Assembly (NCBI GenBank): GCA_934202215.1
Contig: CAKPXR010000053.1
Location: forward strand, 1 to 9,498
Length of the DNA stretch: 9,498 nt
DNA from: an uncultured Veillonella sp.
GTDB lineage: Bacteria > Bacillota > Negativicutes > Veillonellales > Veillonellaceae
Direction: 5' to 3'
Positions 1 through 7,756 of the stretch are shown here, piece after piece. The notes below the pieces were generated by a model. That model was not told where the DNA came from and did no database searches. It saw nothing but the letters and a program-made list of their open reading frames with translations. The position numbers and the translations under genes were made by a program. How positions within the stretch are numbered: the stretch's first letter is position 1; each line of letters begins with the position of its first letter.

Positions 1-70
1 GCCTTTAGACGCTGGCCTAGTACTACGGGCTTATAGCCCGTGAGCAAACCACCCGTTTTACGGGTGGTTC
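1..70. mobile_element. Tandem hairpins, probable end of an IS200/IS605-type element
   Basis: Two perfect hairpins stand five bases apart. The first pairs 25-31 with 35-41 (ACGGGCT, loop TAT). The second pairs 47-56 with 60-69 (AACCACCCGT, loop TTT). A third appears cut by the window edge: 9-16 (ACGCTGGC) lacks a full partner, and only GCC at 1-3 is left of it. Neither strand has the T-run of an intrinsic terminator. Serial GC-rich imperfect palindromes of this kind are typical of the ends of IS200/IS605 single-strand transposons and of the non-autonomous repeats derived from them. From memory, the minus-strand reading resembles IS200-type left ends in gut Firmicutes, with the transposase gene then lying to the left of the window. 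No transposase is visible, so the assignment is an inference. A REP-like intergenic repeat is the main alternative. Confidence 0.4.
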
Positions 71-99
71 TGATTATTTAGTAGTTAATACTATCTATC

Positions 100-128
100 T
101 TGATAAGTGTTGAGAATTCTGCTATAAT
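100..128 (+). promoter_or_regulatory. Promoter of perR
   Basis: TTGATA at 100-105 and TATAAT at 123-128 are separated by exactly 17 bases, a near-consensus vegetative sigma factor promoter. Transcription should begin near 135, giving a 5' leader of about 70 bases before the perR start codon. The following palindrome (129-143) covers the expected start site, so binding there would block this promoter. Confidence 0.75.
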
Positions 129-143
129 AAATAATAATTATTT
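129..143. promoter_or_regulatory. Putative PerR/Fur operator (7-1-7 palindrome)
   Basis: AAATAATAATTATTT is a perfect inverted repeat of 7-1-7 geometry. This is the layout of the known PerR box (TTATAATnATTATAA) and Fur box (TGATAATnATTATCA). Each half site matches either consensus at 5 of 7 positions. It begins one base after the -10 element and covers the predicted start of transcription of perR, the classic place for autoregulation. The geometry and position are seen in the sequence; the binding protein is inferred. AT-rich composition makes a chance palindrome possible. Confidence 0.5.
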
Positions 144-206
144 CTTGTGAATGGCCGATAATGGTCGATGCCTTATAGATTTCCAAGTGGAGAAAGGTAG
201 AGTATT

Positions 207-626
207 ATGGATATCGCACAAATTCTGCGTAGCCAAGGGTTCAAAGTGACCCCACAACGTATTGCGATTTATGATGCCTTGCGTGGTCATCATGATCATC
301 CAACAGCAGAGATGTTGTATCATACGTTGCGCCCTGAACATCCAAGCATGAGCTTGGCAACAGTGTACAAGACGATGGAGATTTTTGAAAAAATCGGTCT
401 TGTAAAAATTTTAGAAGTAGGTGATGAGCGCGCTCATTACGATTGGGACACACAAGCTCATTCCCATATTCGTTGCATTCGTTGCAACAAGGTAGAGGAT
501 ATGATGGGCATTGATTTACAAGCTATCAAAACAATTGCTGATCAAGGTAGCGAGTATCAAATCACAGGTCAACATATTACCTTTGAAGGTGTATGCCCTG
601 AGTGTGCTAAAAAAGAAAGCCATTAA
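207..626 (+). CDS. perR: Peroxide-responsive repressor PerR (Fur family)
   Basis: A 139-residue Fur-family transcription factor, the usual length. The N-terminal winged helix includes VTPQR (residues 14-18) and the recognition helix SLATVYKTMEIF (49-60). The C-terminal part holds the structural zinc site C90-x2-C93 and C130-x2-C133. The regulatory metal ligands of Bacillus PerR (His37, Asp85, His91, His93, Asp104) have counterparts at H31, D79, H85, H87 and D98. An Asp rather than Glu at the last position favours PerR over Fur, as does the tail GVCPECAKKESH, close to the B. subtilis one. In the family, Fe-loaded PerR represses peroxide-defence genes until H2O2 oxidises the metal-binding histidines. 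The ATG is preceded by GGAGAAAGG at 189-197. The gene has its own promoter and terminator, and nfo downstream fits an oxidative-damage theme. Fur or Zur are less likely alternatives. Confidence 0.87.
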   Translation: MDIAQILRSQGFKVTPQRIAIYDALRGHHDHPTAEMLYHTLRPEHPSMSLATVYKTMEIFEKIGLVKILEVGDERAHYDWDTQAHSHIRCIRCNKVEDMMGIDLQAIKTIADQGSEYQITGQHITFEGVCPECAKKESH

Positions 627-629
627 TAC

Positions 630-669
630 ATAACCCCTGTCGCGAAGGCTCCTTCACGGTAGGGGTTAT
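630..669 (+). terminator. Hairpin terminator after perR
   Basis: A long hairpin starts four bases after the perR stop codon. The outer stem pairs 630-638 (ATAACCCCT) with 661-669, and an inner stem carries GAAG (644-647) with CTTC (652-655), joined by mostly paired bases. The tail after it (ATTAGTTATAT) is only moderately T-rich, so termination may be incomplete. Confidence 0.6.
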
Positions 670-723
670 ATTAGTTATATATATCTTATATTCATTAGGC
701 TTTTGGAATAGATGTACGCGTAA

Positions 724-766
724 TAGAATAGATATTAGAATTAAGTATTTTAGAATTATAGAATTA
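724..766. repeat. Reiterated TAGAATTA motif in the nfo leader
   Basis: The octamer TAGAATTA occurs at 736-743, 751-758 and 759-766, with a related TAGAATA at 724-730. The stretch lies in the AT-rich gap between the perR terminator and the nfo ribosome binding site, where the nfo promoter should be. No clear -35/-10 pair can be chosen; a weak option is TTTTGG at 701-706 with TAGAAT at 724-729. The copies may be operator-like or simply low-complexity AT sequence. Confidence 0.35.
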
Positions 767-782
767 TATATAAAGGAGTAGT

Positions 783-1619
783 ATGTTTGTCATAGGCAGT
801 CATTTATCAATTAGTAAAGGTTATTTACATATGGGGAAGGAAGCTACTAAAATTGGTGGCAATACCTTCCAATACTTTACCCGTAATCCTCGCGGCGGTG
901 GTATGCGGGCTCTTGACTTAGAGGATATGAACAGTCTTGGTGCATATATGAAAGAGCATAACTTCGGCACCTTGTTAGCCCATGCACCGTATACGTATAA
1001 TCCATGTGCTGCAAAGGAAGACTTGCGCGCTTTTGCTAAGCAATCCATGAAAGAAGATTTGGAGCGCATGGAATATTTACCGGGCCAAATGTATAACTTT
1101 CACCCTGGCAGCCATGTAAAGCAAGGTGTAGATCAAGGCATCGAATATATCGTAGAATGTTTGAACGAAATTTTGTTCCCTGGTATGAAAACGACCGTTC
1201 TATTGGAAGTCATGGCTGGTAAGGGCACAGAAATTGGTTCTCGCTTTGAAGAAATTGCTCGCATCATCGACGGCGTCAAATTAAAAGAGTACATGGGCGT
1301 ATGTGTTGATACATGCCATATCCACGAAGGTGGTTATGATATCGTTAATAATCTCGATGGTGTTATCGACGAGTTTGATCGCATTGTAGGCTTAGACCGT
1401 TTGAAAGCCATTCACTTGAACGACTCTAAAAATCCGATGGGCGCTCATAAAGATCGCCATGAAAAAATTGGGGAAGGTCACATCGGCATCGATGCCATAG
1501 CTCGCATTGTGACACATCCTAAATTGACGAACTTGCCGTTCTATTTGGAAACACCAAATGAATTAGACGGCTATGCGAAAGAAATTGCTATGTTGCGCTC
1601 TATTGTAGAAAATCAATAA
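783..1619 (+). CDS. nfo: Endonuclease IV (AP endonuclease Nfo)
   Basis: A 278-residue TIM-barrel metal-dependent AP endonuclease, the normal length of the family. It cuts the DNA backbone 5' of abasic sites and removes blocked 3' ends in base excision repair. All nine zinc ligands known from E. coli Nfo have counterparts: H67 (LLAHAPY), H107 (NFHPGSH), E142 (LLEVMAG), D176 and H179 (VDTCHIH), H211 (IHLNDS), D224 and H226 ([13 protein letters not shown]) and E256 (YLETPNE). The signatures GSHLSISKG, the metal-binding HPGSH and DRHEKIGEG are intact. The start codon follows AAAGGAG at 772-778 with a four-base spacing. The gene stands between perR and sbcDC, so it sits with oxidative-stress control and double-strand-end processing. 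Whether PerR controls it cannot be told; the leader has only a poor PerR-box match. Confidence 0.96.
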   Translation: MFVIGSHLSISKGYLHMGKEATKIGGNTFQYFTRNPRGGGMRALDLEDMNSLGAYMKEHNFGTLLAHAPYTYNPCAAKEDLRAFAKQSMKEDLERMEYLPGQMYNFHPGSHVKQGVDQGIEYIVECLNEILFPGMKTTVLLEVMAGKGTEIGSRFEEIARIIDGVKLKEYMGVCVDTCHIHEGGYDIVNNLDGVIDEFDRIVGLDRLKAIHLNDSKNPMGAHKDRHEKIGEGHIGIDAIARIVTHPKLTNLPFYLETPNELDGYAKEIAMLRSIVENQ

Positions 1620-1705
1620 TTAATCTGAAACGTAGTTTTAGTTATATAATAATTTATATAGCTACATTTACATAAGATATAGGGAGAGCTGGAAAGGGGG
1701 ATAAA

Positions 1706-3076
1706 ATGCGTTTTTTACATACTGCCGATTGGCATTTAGGACGTATTTTTTATGGTCAGTACTTAACCGAAGACCAAGCTCATGTGTTGGAGAATCAGTT
1801 CTTTTCTATTTTGAAAGATGAAAAAATAGATGGCATATTGCTAGCAGGGGATATTTTTGACCGCGCAGTGCCACCTATTGAAGCCATTGAATTATGGGAT
1901 TCAATTATTACACGTCTCGCTATGGACTATAAGGTACCACTCTTTGTGGTTAGTGGTAATCACGATGGCGCAGAACGCCTTGAGGTAGGGCGTTCTATGT
2001 TGAGTCATTCTGGAATCCATATTTGGGGATCCCCTCATCACGCATTACAACCATTTGAGTTTGAAGGCGTTGATGGTAAGGTCGCTATCTGCCCTATGCC
2101 TTTCAGCGAGCCTCGTCGTATAGGTGATACATTAGATTTAAGTTCTGCGAATACTTCTTTGGAAACTATTCAACGTGTAGAAATTGAGTGCGATGCAGAA
2201 ACTAAGGCTAAAGCAAAATCTAAGCGTTCTAAATCTAAAAAAGCATCTGTAGATATTATTGAGGATTCTTTGTTTGCTAGTGTTGATATGGCAGATACAA
2301 ATGCAGGTGATATAGAAACAAGTGACGTAGTAAAACAAAATTTTGATCTACATAATGAGAGTGGCCTCAATCTCCATAATTACGACCAAATGTATCAGGC
2401 TTGGAGTAATTACTTATATAAACAAGTACCAAAGGGTATGCGTAGCATTGCCATTAGCCATGCCTTCGTTATGGGTGGTGAAGTAGGTGGTTCTGAGCGC
2501 ACATTATCTGTAGGTGGTAGTGAACAAGTAAGCCCACAAGTCTTTAAGGACTTTCACTATACAGCCCTTGGCCATTTGCATGGGGCGCAGCGGATGGGGG
2601 CAGACTATATTCGTTATAGTGGGTCTCCATTAAAATACTCCTTTGACGAGCACACGCAGAAGAAGTCTTTCACCATCATTGATATGGATACAAAGGGAAA
2701 CGTAGATATTAACACCATTCCTGTAGAGGCGAAGCGTGACGTAGTGATTTTAGAAGGTTATTTTGAAGACCTGTTAAATAATAAGGAGTTACAGGCTAAG
2801 CATAAAGATGATTATGTACAGGCCCGTTTGCTAGATACAATGCCTATTATGGATGGGATGGCTAAGTTGCGCCAAGGGTACAATCGCTGCATGACCATTG
2901 ATTTAGTTGGTCGTGTAGCAACGCCTATGGCAGATATGGATGAAGCTGTATTTAAAGAGTTAAACGAGCGTGAATTATTTAATCAATTTGCCGAAGCTGT
3001 ATGGAAAGAACCATTAACAGAGCGAGAGCAACAATACATCAACTCTGTGTGGAACCGAATTTTAAAGGAGGACTAA
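1706..3076 (+). CDS. sbcD: Exonuclease subunit SbcD (Mre11-like)
   Basis: A calcineurin-like metallophosphoesterase, the nuclease half of the SbcCD complex that trims DNA ends and opens hairpins. The phosphoesterase motifs are present: D8 and H10 (TADWHLG), D49 (LAGDIFD), N85-H86-D87 (SGNHDG), H252 (ISHAF) and H290/H292 (LGHLHG). The C-terminal part (about 310-456) fits the capping and SbcC-binding region. At 456 residues it is longer than the roughly 390-400 of E. coli and B. subtilis SbcD. The excess lies at about residues 147-222, where a hydrophilic stretch with a Lys/Ser/Arg run (167-179) followed by Asp-rich sequence separates conserved blocks. The reading frame stays open through it. 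The start follows GGAAAGGGGG at 1691-1700. The stop codon directly abuts the sbcC ATG, so the two are translated as a pair. Confidence 0.95.
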   Translation: MRFLHTADWHLGRIFYGQYLTEDQAHVLENQFFSILKDEKIDGILLAGDIFDRAVPPIEAIELWDSIITRLAMDYKVPLFVVSGNHDGAERLEVGRSMLSHSGIHIWGSPHHALQPFEFEGVDGKVAICPMPFSEPRRIGDTLDLSSANTSLETIQRVEIECDAETKAKAKSKRSKSKKASVDIIEDSLFASVDMADTNAGDIETSDVVKQNFDLHNESGLNLHNYDQMYQAWSNYLYKQVPKGMRSIAISHAFVMGGEVGGSERTLSVGGSEQVSPQVFKDFHYTALGHLHGAQRMGADYIRYSGSPLKYSFDEHTQKKSFTIIDMDTKGNVDINTIPVEAKRDVVILEGYFEDLLNNKELQAKHKDDYVQARLLDTMPIMDGMAKLRQGYNRCMTIDLVGRVATPMADMDEAVFKELNERELFNQFAEAVWKEPLTEREQQYINSVWNRILKED

Positions 3077-6000
3077 ATGAAGCCTATATCTTTAACTATA
3101 GAAGCCTTTGGTCCTTACCGCGATTCGGTTACCTTGGACTTTAACGAGCTTCAAGACCATTCCATGTTTCTCATCTCTGGTCCTACGGGGGCTGGGAAAA
3201 CATCTATACTAGATGCTATGGTGTATGCCTTATATGGTGAGCCTAGTGGAGAGGTGCGCAAAACAGATGCAATTCGTAGTGACTTTGCAGAACCACATCG
3301 TATGACGCGGGTAGATTTTTCCTTTGCTATCGGGGATACTCAATATCGTGTTGAAAGACTGCCAAAGCAAATGGTTGCGAAGAAACGTGGTACAGGTATG
3401 CGTGAACAGAATGCTAGTGCTACTGTTTACGAAATGAAGGATGGGGAATGGAAGGTCATTGCCACCTCTGCGGCTGCTATTCGCGATACCGTTCAACGTA
3501 TCATAGGCTTTCGCAAGGATCAATTCTTACAAGTGGTTCTTTTACCGCAAGGAGAATTCCGAAAATTACTAGTAGCATCCACCAGTGAACGGGAAGAGTT
3601 ATTACATACACTCTTTAGAACCGAGTTGTACCGAAGATTACAAGATGCCTTAAAAGCTGCTTATGATGACGCAAAAGCAGGGATTGAAGAAAATGTAACA
3701 AAACAGAATGCATTGCTGCAGTCCATTCCACATGACGAAGATACGCCAGTACTAACCATTGAACACGTACAAGATCTTTTGAAACATAGAGAGCCACACC
3801 GAGATGCTCTTGTTATTGACCGTGATAAAGCTGTAATTGTAGTGGAGCAGTTTAATACGTTGCGAAATGAGTGGGCCTTATATAACCAAGCACAACAATC
3901 TCTTGCAGAGGCTACCTCTAAATTAGACCTCGTGAAAGAAAAAGAAACGGAGCGTGCTAGCTTATGTGAAAAGGTTCAGTTTCTTACCTCTTTAACGCCA
4001 AGTTTTGAGCTATATAAACAGGTTTGTGATAAACAATCTGTGTTAAAAACCTTGGAAACATCACTTTCAGAGGCTGAAAAAAATGTGGACAGTGCAACTC
4101 AATATGAGTCTAAATGTATAGAGGCTCATGCAGTATTAGAAGCTCAAGCTGAAACTATGCAAACTAAGCGAACTACGCTAGCCCAAATGGAACAGCAATC
4201 AGAAAAATTTAATGAGTTAGCATTGCTAAATAAGGAACTGAGCACATTAAAGAGTATATTAGTAACACAGGACCGTGAGAAAAGCGAAGCTGCGTTACAA
4301 TCGCAACATAAGACAGTAGCTGATTTAGAGGCTAAGTTAGTTGCGGACAGGCAACAGTTACAAGCTAATAGCAAAGTCTTAGACTCTATTCCTCGTATCC
4401 AAGAACAGTTAAATCATTTGCAACGATATTCTGAATTGATTGCTGAGAAACAGAAGGTTCAAAATGATATCGATGCTAAAGATAAGGCATTAGCGACGCT
4501 TGATGAATCCGTAAAGAGTTCAAAGGTACAGCTTGAACGGTTAGAATATTTGATGGCAGAAGGGCGTGCCTTTGAACTCGTTCATTTAGTGAAAGATAAC
4601 GAACCTTGTCCAGTATGCGGCTCTACAGATCATCCACGGTTAGCATCCAAGCCTGAGTTATATCCTACCAAAGAGGAGATAGAAGAGTCTCGTGCCATGC
4701 GTGATCTTGAGTTACAAAAGCAAGCTAGTGAAATTGGTCAGAAAGAAACGTTAGCTCTTCGTTTACATGAGTTAGATGAACAAGTTGAAGATCAAGTCTC
4801 TAAACTCAAAACATGGATTGATAATTTTTCAGAAGATGCATTTGATTCAATTCAACAAAGCTTAGTATCTCAAATGGAGCAGCTTTCAACCTTGCGTAGC
4901 GACACTGAACAGCTGAGCAAAACTATAGCTAACACTGAGGGTGACCTCAGTGCGGCTAAAGATATACTAGCGAAATTGGAGATGGCTCATAAAGAACTAC
5001 TTGATAACTTGCATAATTTAGAGGTTCAGATTAGTACGGTACAGGCTAAGATTGATGCTCTTTCTGAAAGTTTGCCAACTACGGATGTAGCTGCATGGCA
5101 CAAAGAGATAGAATCATTAGCGTCTGAGCTTATAGATTACGATGAACAGGTGAAAGTTTGTAAAGTCAATCTAGATTCTGCCAGAGAAGTGCTCAATGCT
5201 AAACGGGGTCGTTTAGAAACCTTATCTGCCCAGGTGCAGGAAGAAACAAAAAATCTTGATGTACTCTATAAAGACTATGTAGAATCATTGAAATCGATTT
5301 CTTTGTGTGAAAATGATTTTATAGATGCGCTAGATGATTATAAGGCCTTAGATACAATTAGAACTGAACTACATGCATTGGAGGAGGTTTTCAATAAAGT
5401 TCAAGCTGTATATGATGCGGCATTGAAACATGCTCAATCTGTAGTGGAGCCAAGTGATACGGTTTCCAATGAAGTATATGATGCGGCAGTAGAGCAACGT
5501 GATAATTTGGTGGGTTCTCTTGCGGCTTGGGATAAAGAAACGAAACATATTGAAACAACACTGGCTTCTCTAGACACACTTGAACAGGCTATGGGGGAAG
5601 CCCGTGAGGAAGTCACTTTCTTAAGTCGCCTAAATGACTTGGCAAATGGCGGTGAACAAGGGTTTAAAAATGTAACCTTTGAGCGCTACGTATTGGGAGC
5701 TATTTTAGATGAAGTCGTATATGCAGCTAATTTAAGGCTTCAAACGATGAGCCGTAATCGCTATTCCTTGGAACGATCTGACTATACTGGCGGTGGACGG
5801 GGGAAACAAGGCCTCGATCTGGCAGTCATGGATGCTTTCACAGGTCAATCGAGACCGGCGAATACCTTGTCTGGCGGCGAAACATTCTTGGCATCGATGG
5901 CACTTGCCTTAGGTCTTGCGGATGTTATCCAAAGTTATGCAGGTGGTATTCATATGGATACGATGTTTATCGACGAAGGCTTTGGTACACTTGATCCTGA

Positions 6001-6160
6001 TACGTTGGAACTCGCAATGGAAACACTGGTGAAATTACAATCATCAGGTCGTCTTATCGGCATGATTTCCCATGTACCTGAATTAAAGACTCGTATACCG
6101 GCCCACTTAGAGGTCACACGTGGTGACGATGGTAGTACGGCAAAATTTGTTATTAACTAG
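3077..6160 (+). CDS. sbcC: Exonuclease subunit SbcC (Rad50-like ATPase)
   Basis: A 1027-residue SMC/Rad50-type ATPase, the partner that drives and positions the SbcD nuclease. Walker A is GPTGAGKT (35-42) and the Q-loop lies in LPQGEF (156-161). Two long heptad-rich coiled-coil arms (about 185-500 and 530-860) flank a zinc hook CPVC at C511 and C514, almost exactly mid-protein. The C-terminal half carries the ABC signature LSGGE (931-935), Walker B ending in FIDEGFGTLD with D966 and E967, and the switch histidine H999. Every catalytic element is intact. The ATG lies immediately after the sbcD stop, and its AAAGGAGG (3064-3071) is inside the sbcD coding sequence, which should couple translation. 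In cells the complex processes palindromic hairpins and protein-blocked DNA ends. Confidence 0.96.
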   Translation: MKPISLTIEAFGPYRDSVTLDFNELQDHSMFLISGPTGAGKTSILDAMVYALYGEPSGEVRKTDAIRSDFAEPHRMTRVDFSFAIGDTQYRVERLPKQMVAKKRGTGMREQNASATVYEMKDGEWKVIATSAAAIRDTVQRIIGFRKDQFLQVVLLPQGEFRKLLVASTSEREELLHTLFRTELYRRLQDALKAAYDDAKAGIEENVTKQNALLQSIPHDEDTPVLTIEHVQDLLKHREPHRDALVIDRDKAVIVVEQFNTLRNEWALYNQAQQSLAEATSKLDLVKEKETERASLCEKVQFLTSLTPSFELYKQVCDKQSVLKTLETSLSEAEKNVDSATQYESKCIEAHAVLEAQAETMQTKRTTLAQMEQQSEKFNELALLNKELSTLKSILVTQDREKSEAALQSQHKTVADLEAKLVADRQQLQANSKVLDSIPRIQEQLNHLQRYSELIAEKQKVQNDIDAKDKALATLDESVKSSKVQLERLEYLMAEGRAFELVHLVKDNEPCPVCGSTDHPRLASKPELYPTKEEIEESRAMRDLELQKQASEIGQKETLALRLHELDEQVEDQVSKLKTWIDNFSEDAFDSIQQSLVSQMEQLSTLRSDTEQLSKTIANTEGDLSAAKDILAKLEMAHKELLDNLHNLEVQISTVQAKIDALSESLPTTDVAAWHKEIESLASELIDYDEQVKVCKVNLDSAREVLNAKRGRLETLSAQVQEETKNLDVLYKDYVESLKSISLCENDFIDALDDYKALDTIRTELHALEEVFNKVQAVYDAALKHAQSVVEPSDTVSNEVYDAAVEQRDNLVGSLAAWDKETKHIETTLASLDTLEQAMGEAREEVTFLSRLNDLANGGEQGFKNVTFERYVLGAILDEVVYAANLRLQTMSRNRYSLERSDYTGGGRGKQGLDLAVMDAFTGQSRPANTLSGGETFLASMALALGLADVIQSYAGGIHMDTMFIDEGFGTLDPDTLELAMETLVKLQSSGRLIGMISHVPELKTRIPAHLEVTRGDDGSTAKFVIN

Positions 6161-6228
6161 CTATAGAATTGCCAAATGTGATACTATTAAAAGAGGAGAA
6201 TTCCTACAAAAACATACTGGAATTAATT

Positions 6229-6236
6229 AAGGAGGT
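6229..6236 (+). promoter_or_regulatory. Strong ribosome binding site of the VOC gene
   Basis: AAGGAGGT is a full anti-16S match three bases before the ATG at 6240. It is the only strong site in the 79-base gap after sbcC and fixes the start. An upstream AAGAGGAG (6191-6198) has no start codon at a useful distance. A possible extended -10 (TGATACTAT, 6179-6187) lacks a matching -35, so whether the four-gene unit has its own promoter or is read through from sbcC is open. Confidence 0.6.
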
Positions 6237-6239
6237 CCT

Positions 6240-6614
6240 ATGAAGTTTTCATTTGCTCATAATAATATAAATGTTAAGGATCTTGATAAGAGTTTAGCAT
6301 TCTATAAAGAGGCCTTGTTACTTGCGGAATCTCGCCGTTTGGAAGATCCAAGTGGTGCTTTCACTCTTGTATATTTAAAAAGTCCATATACAGCGCATGA
6401 ACTAGAACTTACATGGTTGCGCGACTGGGATCGCCCTTATAATTTAGGGGACAATGAATTCCATTTAGCATTTTATGTAGATGACTACGAAGCAGCTCTT
6501 AAAAAGCATAAAGAGATGGGCGTTGTAGCGTACGAAAATGCTGATATGGGTATTTACTTCATTGCTGATCCAGACGGGTATTGGACAGAAATCATTCCAG
6601 CAGGTAAATACTAA
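6240..6614 (+). CDS. Glyoxalase I-like VOC family metalloenzyme
   Basis: A 124-residue protein made of two beta-alpha-beta-beta-beta modules of the vicinal oxygen chelate fold. The four metal ligands of E. coli glyoxalase I (H5, E56, H74, E122) have counterparts at H7 (FAHNNINV), E56 (HELELTW), H75 (EFHLAFYV) and E117 (GYWTEII), and the closing motif DPDGYWTEI is typical of that subgroup. Glyoxalase I isomerises the methylglyoxal-thiol hemithioacetal to the lactoyl thioester. That the ligands and the ELT motif match supports lactoylglutathione-lyase-type chemistry, but the thiol cofactor used by this organism cannot be read from the sequence, and VOC enzymes vary widely in substrate. It opens a compact gene cluster: its stop codon overlaps the tcdA start by one base (TAATG). 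It is probably cytosolic, with no signal peptide. Confidence 0.85.
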   Translation: MKFSFAHNNINVKDLDKSLAFYKEALLLAESRRLEDPSGAFTLVYLKSPYTAHELELTWLRDWDRPYNLGDNEFHLAFYVDDYEAALKKHKEMGVVAYENADMGIYFIADPDGYWTEIIPAGKY

Positions 6615-7321
6615 TGGAATATATGTTAACTCGTTTAGAGTGGTTGGTTGGTCCTGATAAAATCAAAACCTTAAAAGATACGTCTGTGGCTCTCTTTGGT
6701 GTTGGTGGCGTTGGTGGTGGTGCCCTTGAGGCACTAGTTCGAGCTGGTGTGGGGCGCATCGTTCTTATCGATGGCGACTCTATTGCACCAAGTAACTTAA
6801 ACCGCCAAATGATTACGACTCATGACACAATTGGGGCGCGTAAGGTAGAGGTAGCAAAGGCACGAGCACTTTCTATTAATCCGGATGTAGTGATAGAAAC
6901 TCATGATATTATGTATACTGAGGAAAACTACCCTGGATTTATTCAAAGCTTGAACGTTGATTATGTAATCGATGCCATCGATATGGTAACGGCAAAACTT
7001 AATATTATTGAGGTGTGTCAACGTGAAAGCATCCCTGTTATTTCTTGTATGGGCGGCGGTAATCGCTTTTACCCTGAAAAACTTATGATTGCTGATATCA
7101 ATAAGTCCCATACATGTCCTTTGGCGCGCGTTATGCGTCGAGAACTCAAAAAACGGGGCATTAAAAAGCAATTAGTTTTATTTTCTACAGAAAAACCGAC
7201 GAAACCACAGTTCCGCGGCGAAGCAACGAGCCCTGGTACATGTAGTTTTGTGCCACCAGTGGCAGGTTTTATATTAGCAGCACATGTGTTGCGTACAATT
7301 TTGGAGGTACCTGAACAATGA
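6614..7321 (+). CDS. tcdA: tRNA threonylcarbamoyladenosine dehydratase TcdA (E1-like)
   Basis: A 235-residue ThiF/MoeB/HesA-type adenylating enzyme. TcdA uses ATP to dehydrate t6A at tRNA position 37 into the cyclic form ct6A. Visible features are the nucleotide-binding glycine loop GVGGVGG (29-35), the [15 protein letters not shown] block with D53, D55, N63 and R64, K77, the [11 protein letters not shown] segment (D120, D123), [11 protein letters not shown] (144-154), [15 protein letters not shown] (168-182) and [12 protein letters not shown] (208-219). The last three are characteristic of TcdA/YgdL rather than ThiF or MoeB, and no ThiS- or MoaD-like partner gene is nearby. It is somewhat shorter than E. 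coli TcdA (about 268 residues). The start overlaps the VOC stop, and the nearby ribosome site is weak (AGCAGG, 6599-6604), so translational coupling is likely. The second ATG at 6623 has no better site. Confidence 0.88.
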   Translation: MEYMLTRLEWLVGPDKIKTLKDTSVALFGVGGVGGGALEALVRAGVGRIVLIDGDSIAPSNLNRQMITTHDTIGARKVEVAKARALSINPDVVIETHDIMYTEENYPGFIQSLNVDYVIDAIDMVTAKLNIIEVCQRESIPVISCMGGGNRFYPEKLMIADINKSHTCPLARVMRRELKKRGIKKQLVLFSTEKPTKPQFRGEATSPGTCSFVPPVAGFILAAHVLRTILEVPEQ

Positions 7322-7752
7322 AAAAAGCAAAAATCCATATGGCTGACGGCGGCGATATCGTAATCGAATTATTTGATAAAGAAGCTCCTGGCACAGTACA
7401 AAACTTTATTGACTTGATTAACAAAGGTTTCTATAATGGCCTTCGTTTCCACCGTGTAATCCCTGGCTTCGTAGCTCAAGGTGGTTGCCCTAATGGCAAT
7501 GGCACAGGTGGTCCTGGCTACACAATTAAAGATGAATTGATTGGCAACCCACACAAACATGAACGTGGTGCATTGTCTATGGCTCACCGTGGACCTAATA
7601 CTGGTGGTAGCCAATTCTTTATCGTATACGAACCACAACCTCACTTGGATGGTGTACACACTGTATTTGGTAAAGTAATCGAAGGTATGGACGTAGTTGA
7701 TGGTATCCATCAAGGTGCTATCATGGAAACTGTTGAAGTAATCGAAGGTTAA
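7318..7752 (+). CDS. Cyclophilin-type peptidyl-prolyl cis-trans isomerase
   Basis: A single-domain cyclophilin of 144 residues that speeds cis-trans isomerisation of X-Pro bonds during protein folding. The core motif [13 protein letters not shown] (44-56) supplies the catalytic arginine R46 and F51 and Q54. GGSQFFI (96-102) supplies the hydrophobic pocket, and [12 protein letters not shown] (109-120) closes the site with H114. The tryptophan that binds cyclosporin in human CypA is replaced by H109, as in many bacterial cyclophilins, which predicts low cyclosporin affinity. There is no signal peptide or lipobox, so it is cytosolic. The ATGA junction overlaps the tcdA stop by four bases, and GGAGGT at 7303-7308 lies within tcdA. 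Codons look more biased toward GGT, GTA and AAA than in its neighbours, suggesting high expression. Confidence 0.95.
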   Translation: MKKAKIHMADGGDIVIELFDKEAPGTVQNFIDLINKGFYNGLRFHRVIPGFVAQGGCPNGNGTGGPGYTIKDELIGNPHKHERGALSMAHRGPNTGGSQFFIVYEPQPHLDGVHTVFGKVIEGMDVVDGIHQGAIMETVEVIEG

Positions 7753-7756
7753 TCTC

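Noticed and set aside
1..70. The left-edge hairpins as a TnpB guide RNA scaffold or CRISPR repeats
   Set aside because: The two palindromes differ in sequence, there is no repeat-spacer pattern, and no tnpB coding end is in the window.
151..170. Imperfect tandem repeat ATGGCCGATA / ATGGTCGATG in the perR leader
   Set aside because: Eight of ten bases match in only two copies; this is too short and isolated to call a functional repeat.
151..249. Short upstream reading frame (32 codons from the ATG at 151) overlapping the perR start in another frame
   Set aside because: It has no ribosome binding site in front, and the reading after 207 is in a different frame from a well-supported gene.
1632..1665. 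AT-rich hairpin (TATATAA 1643-1649 with TTATATA 1654-1660, flanked by GTAG and CTAC) and a TATAAT at 1645-1650 before sbcD
   Set aside because: The stem is nearly all A-T with an uneven outer part and no T-run, and the TATAAT has no acceptable -35 at 16-18 bases.
6179..6224. Extended -10-like TGATACTAT and a small inverted repeat (AATTCC 6199-6204, GGAATT 6219-6224) before the VOC gene
   Set aside because: There is no matching -35, and the six-bp AT-rich stem with a 14-base loop is expected by chance.
6797..7171. Minus-strand open frame of 124 codons within tcdA
   Set aside because: It overlaps conserved TcdA motifs on the other strand and has no family resemblance of its own.
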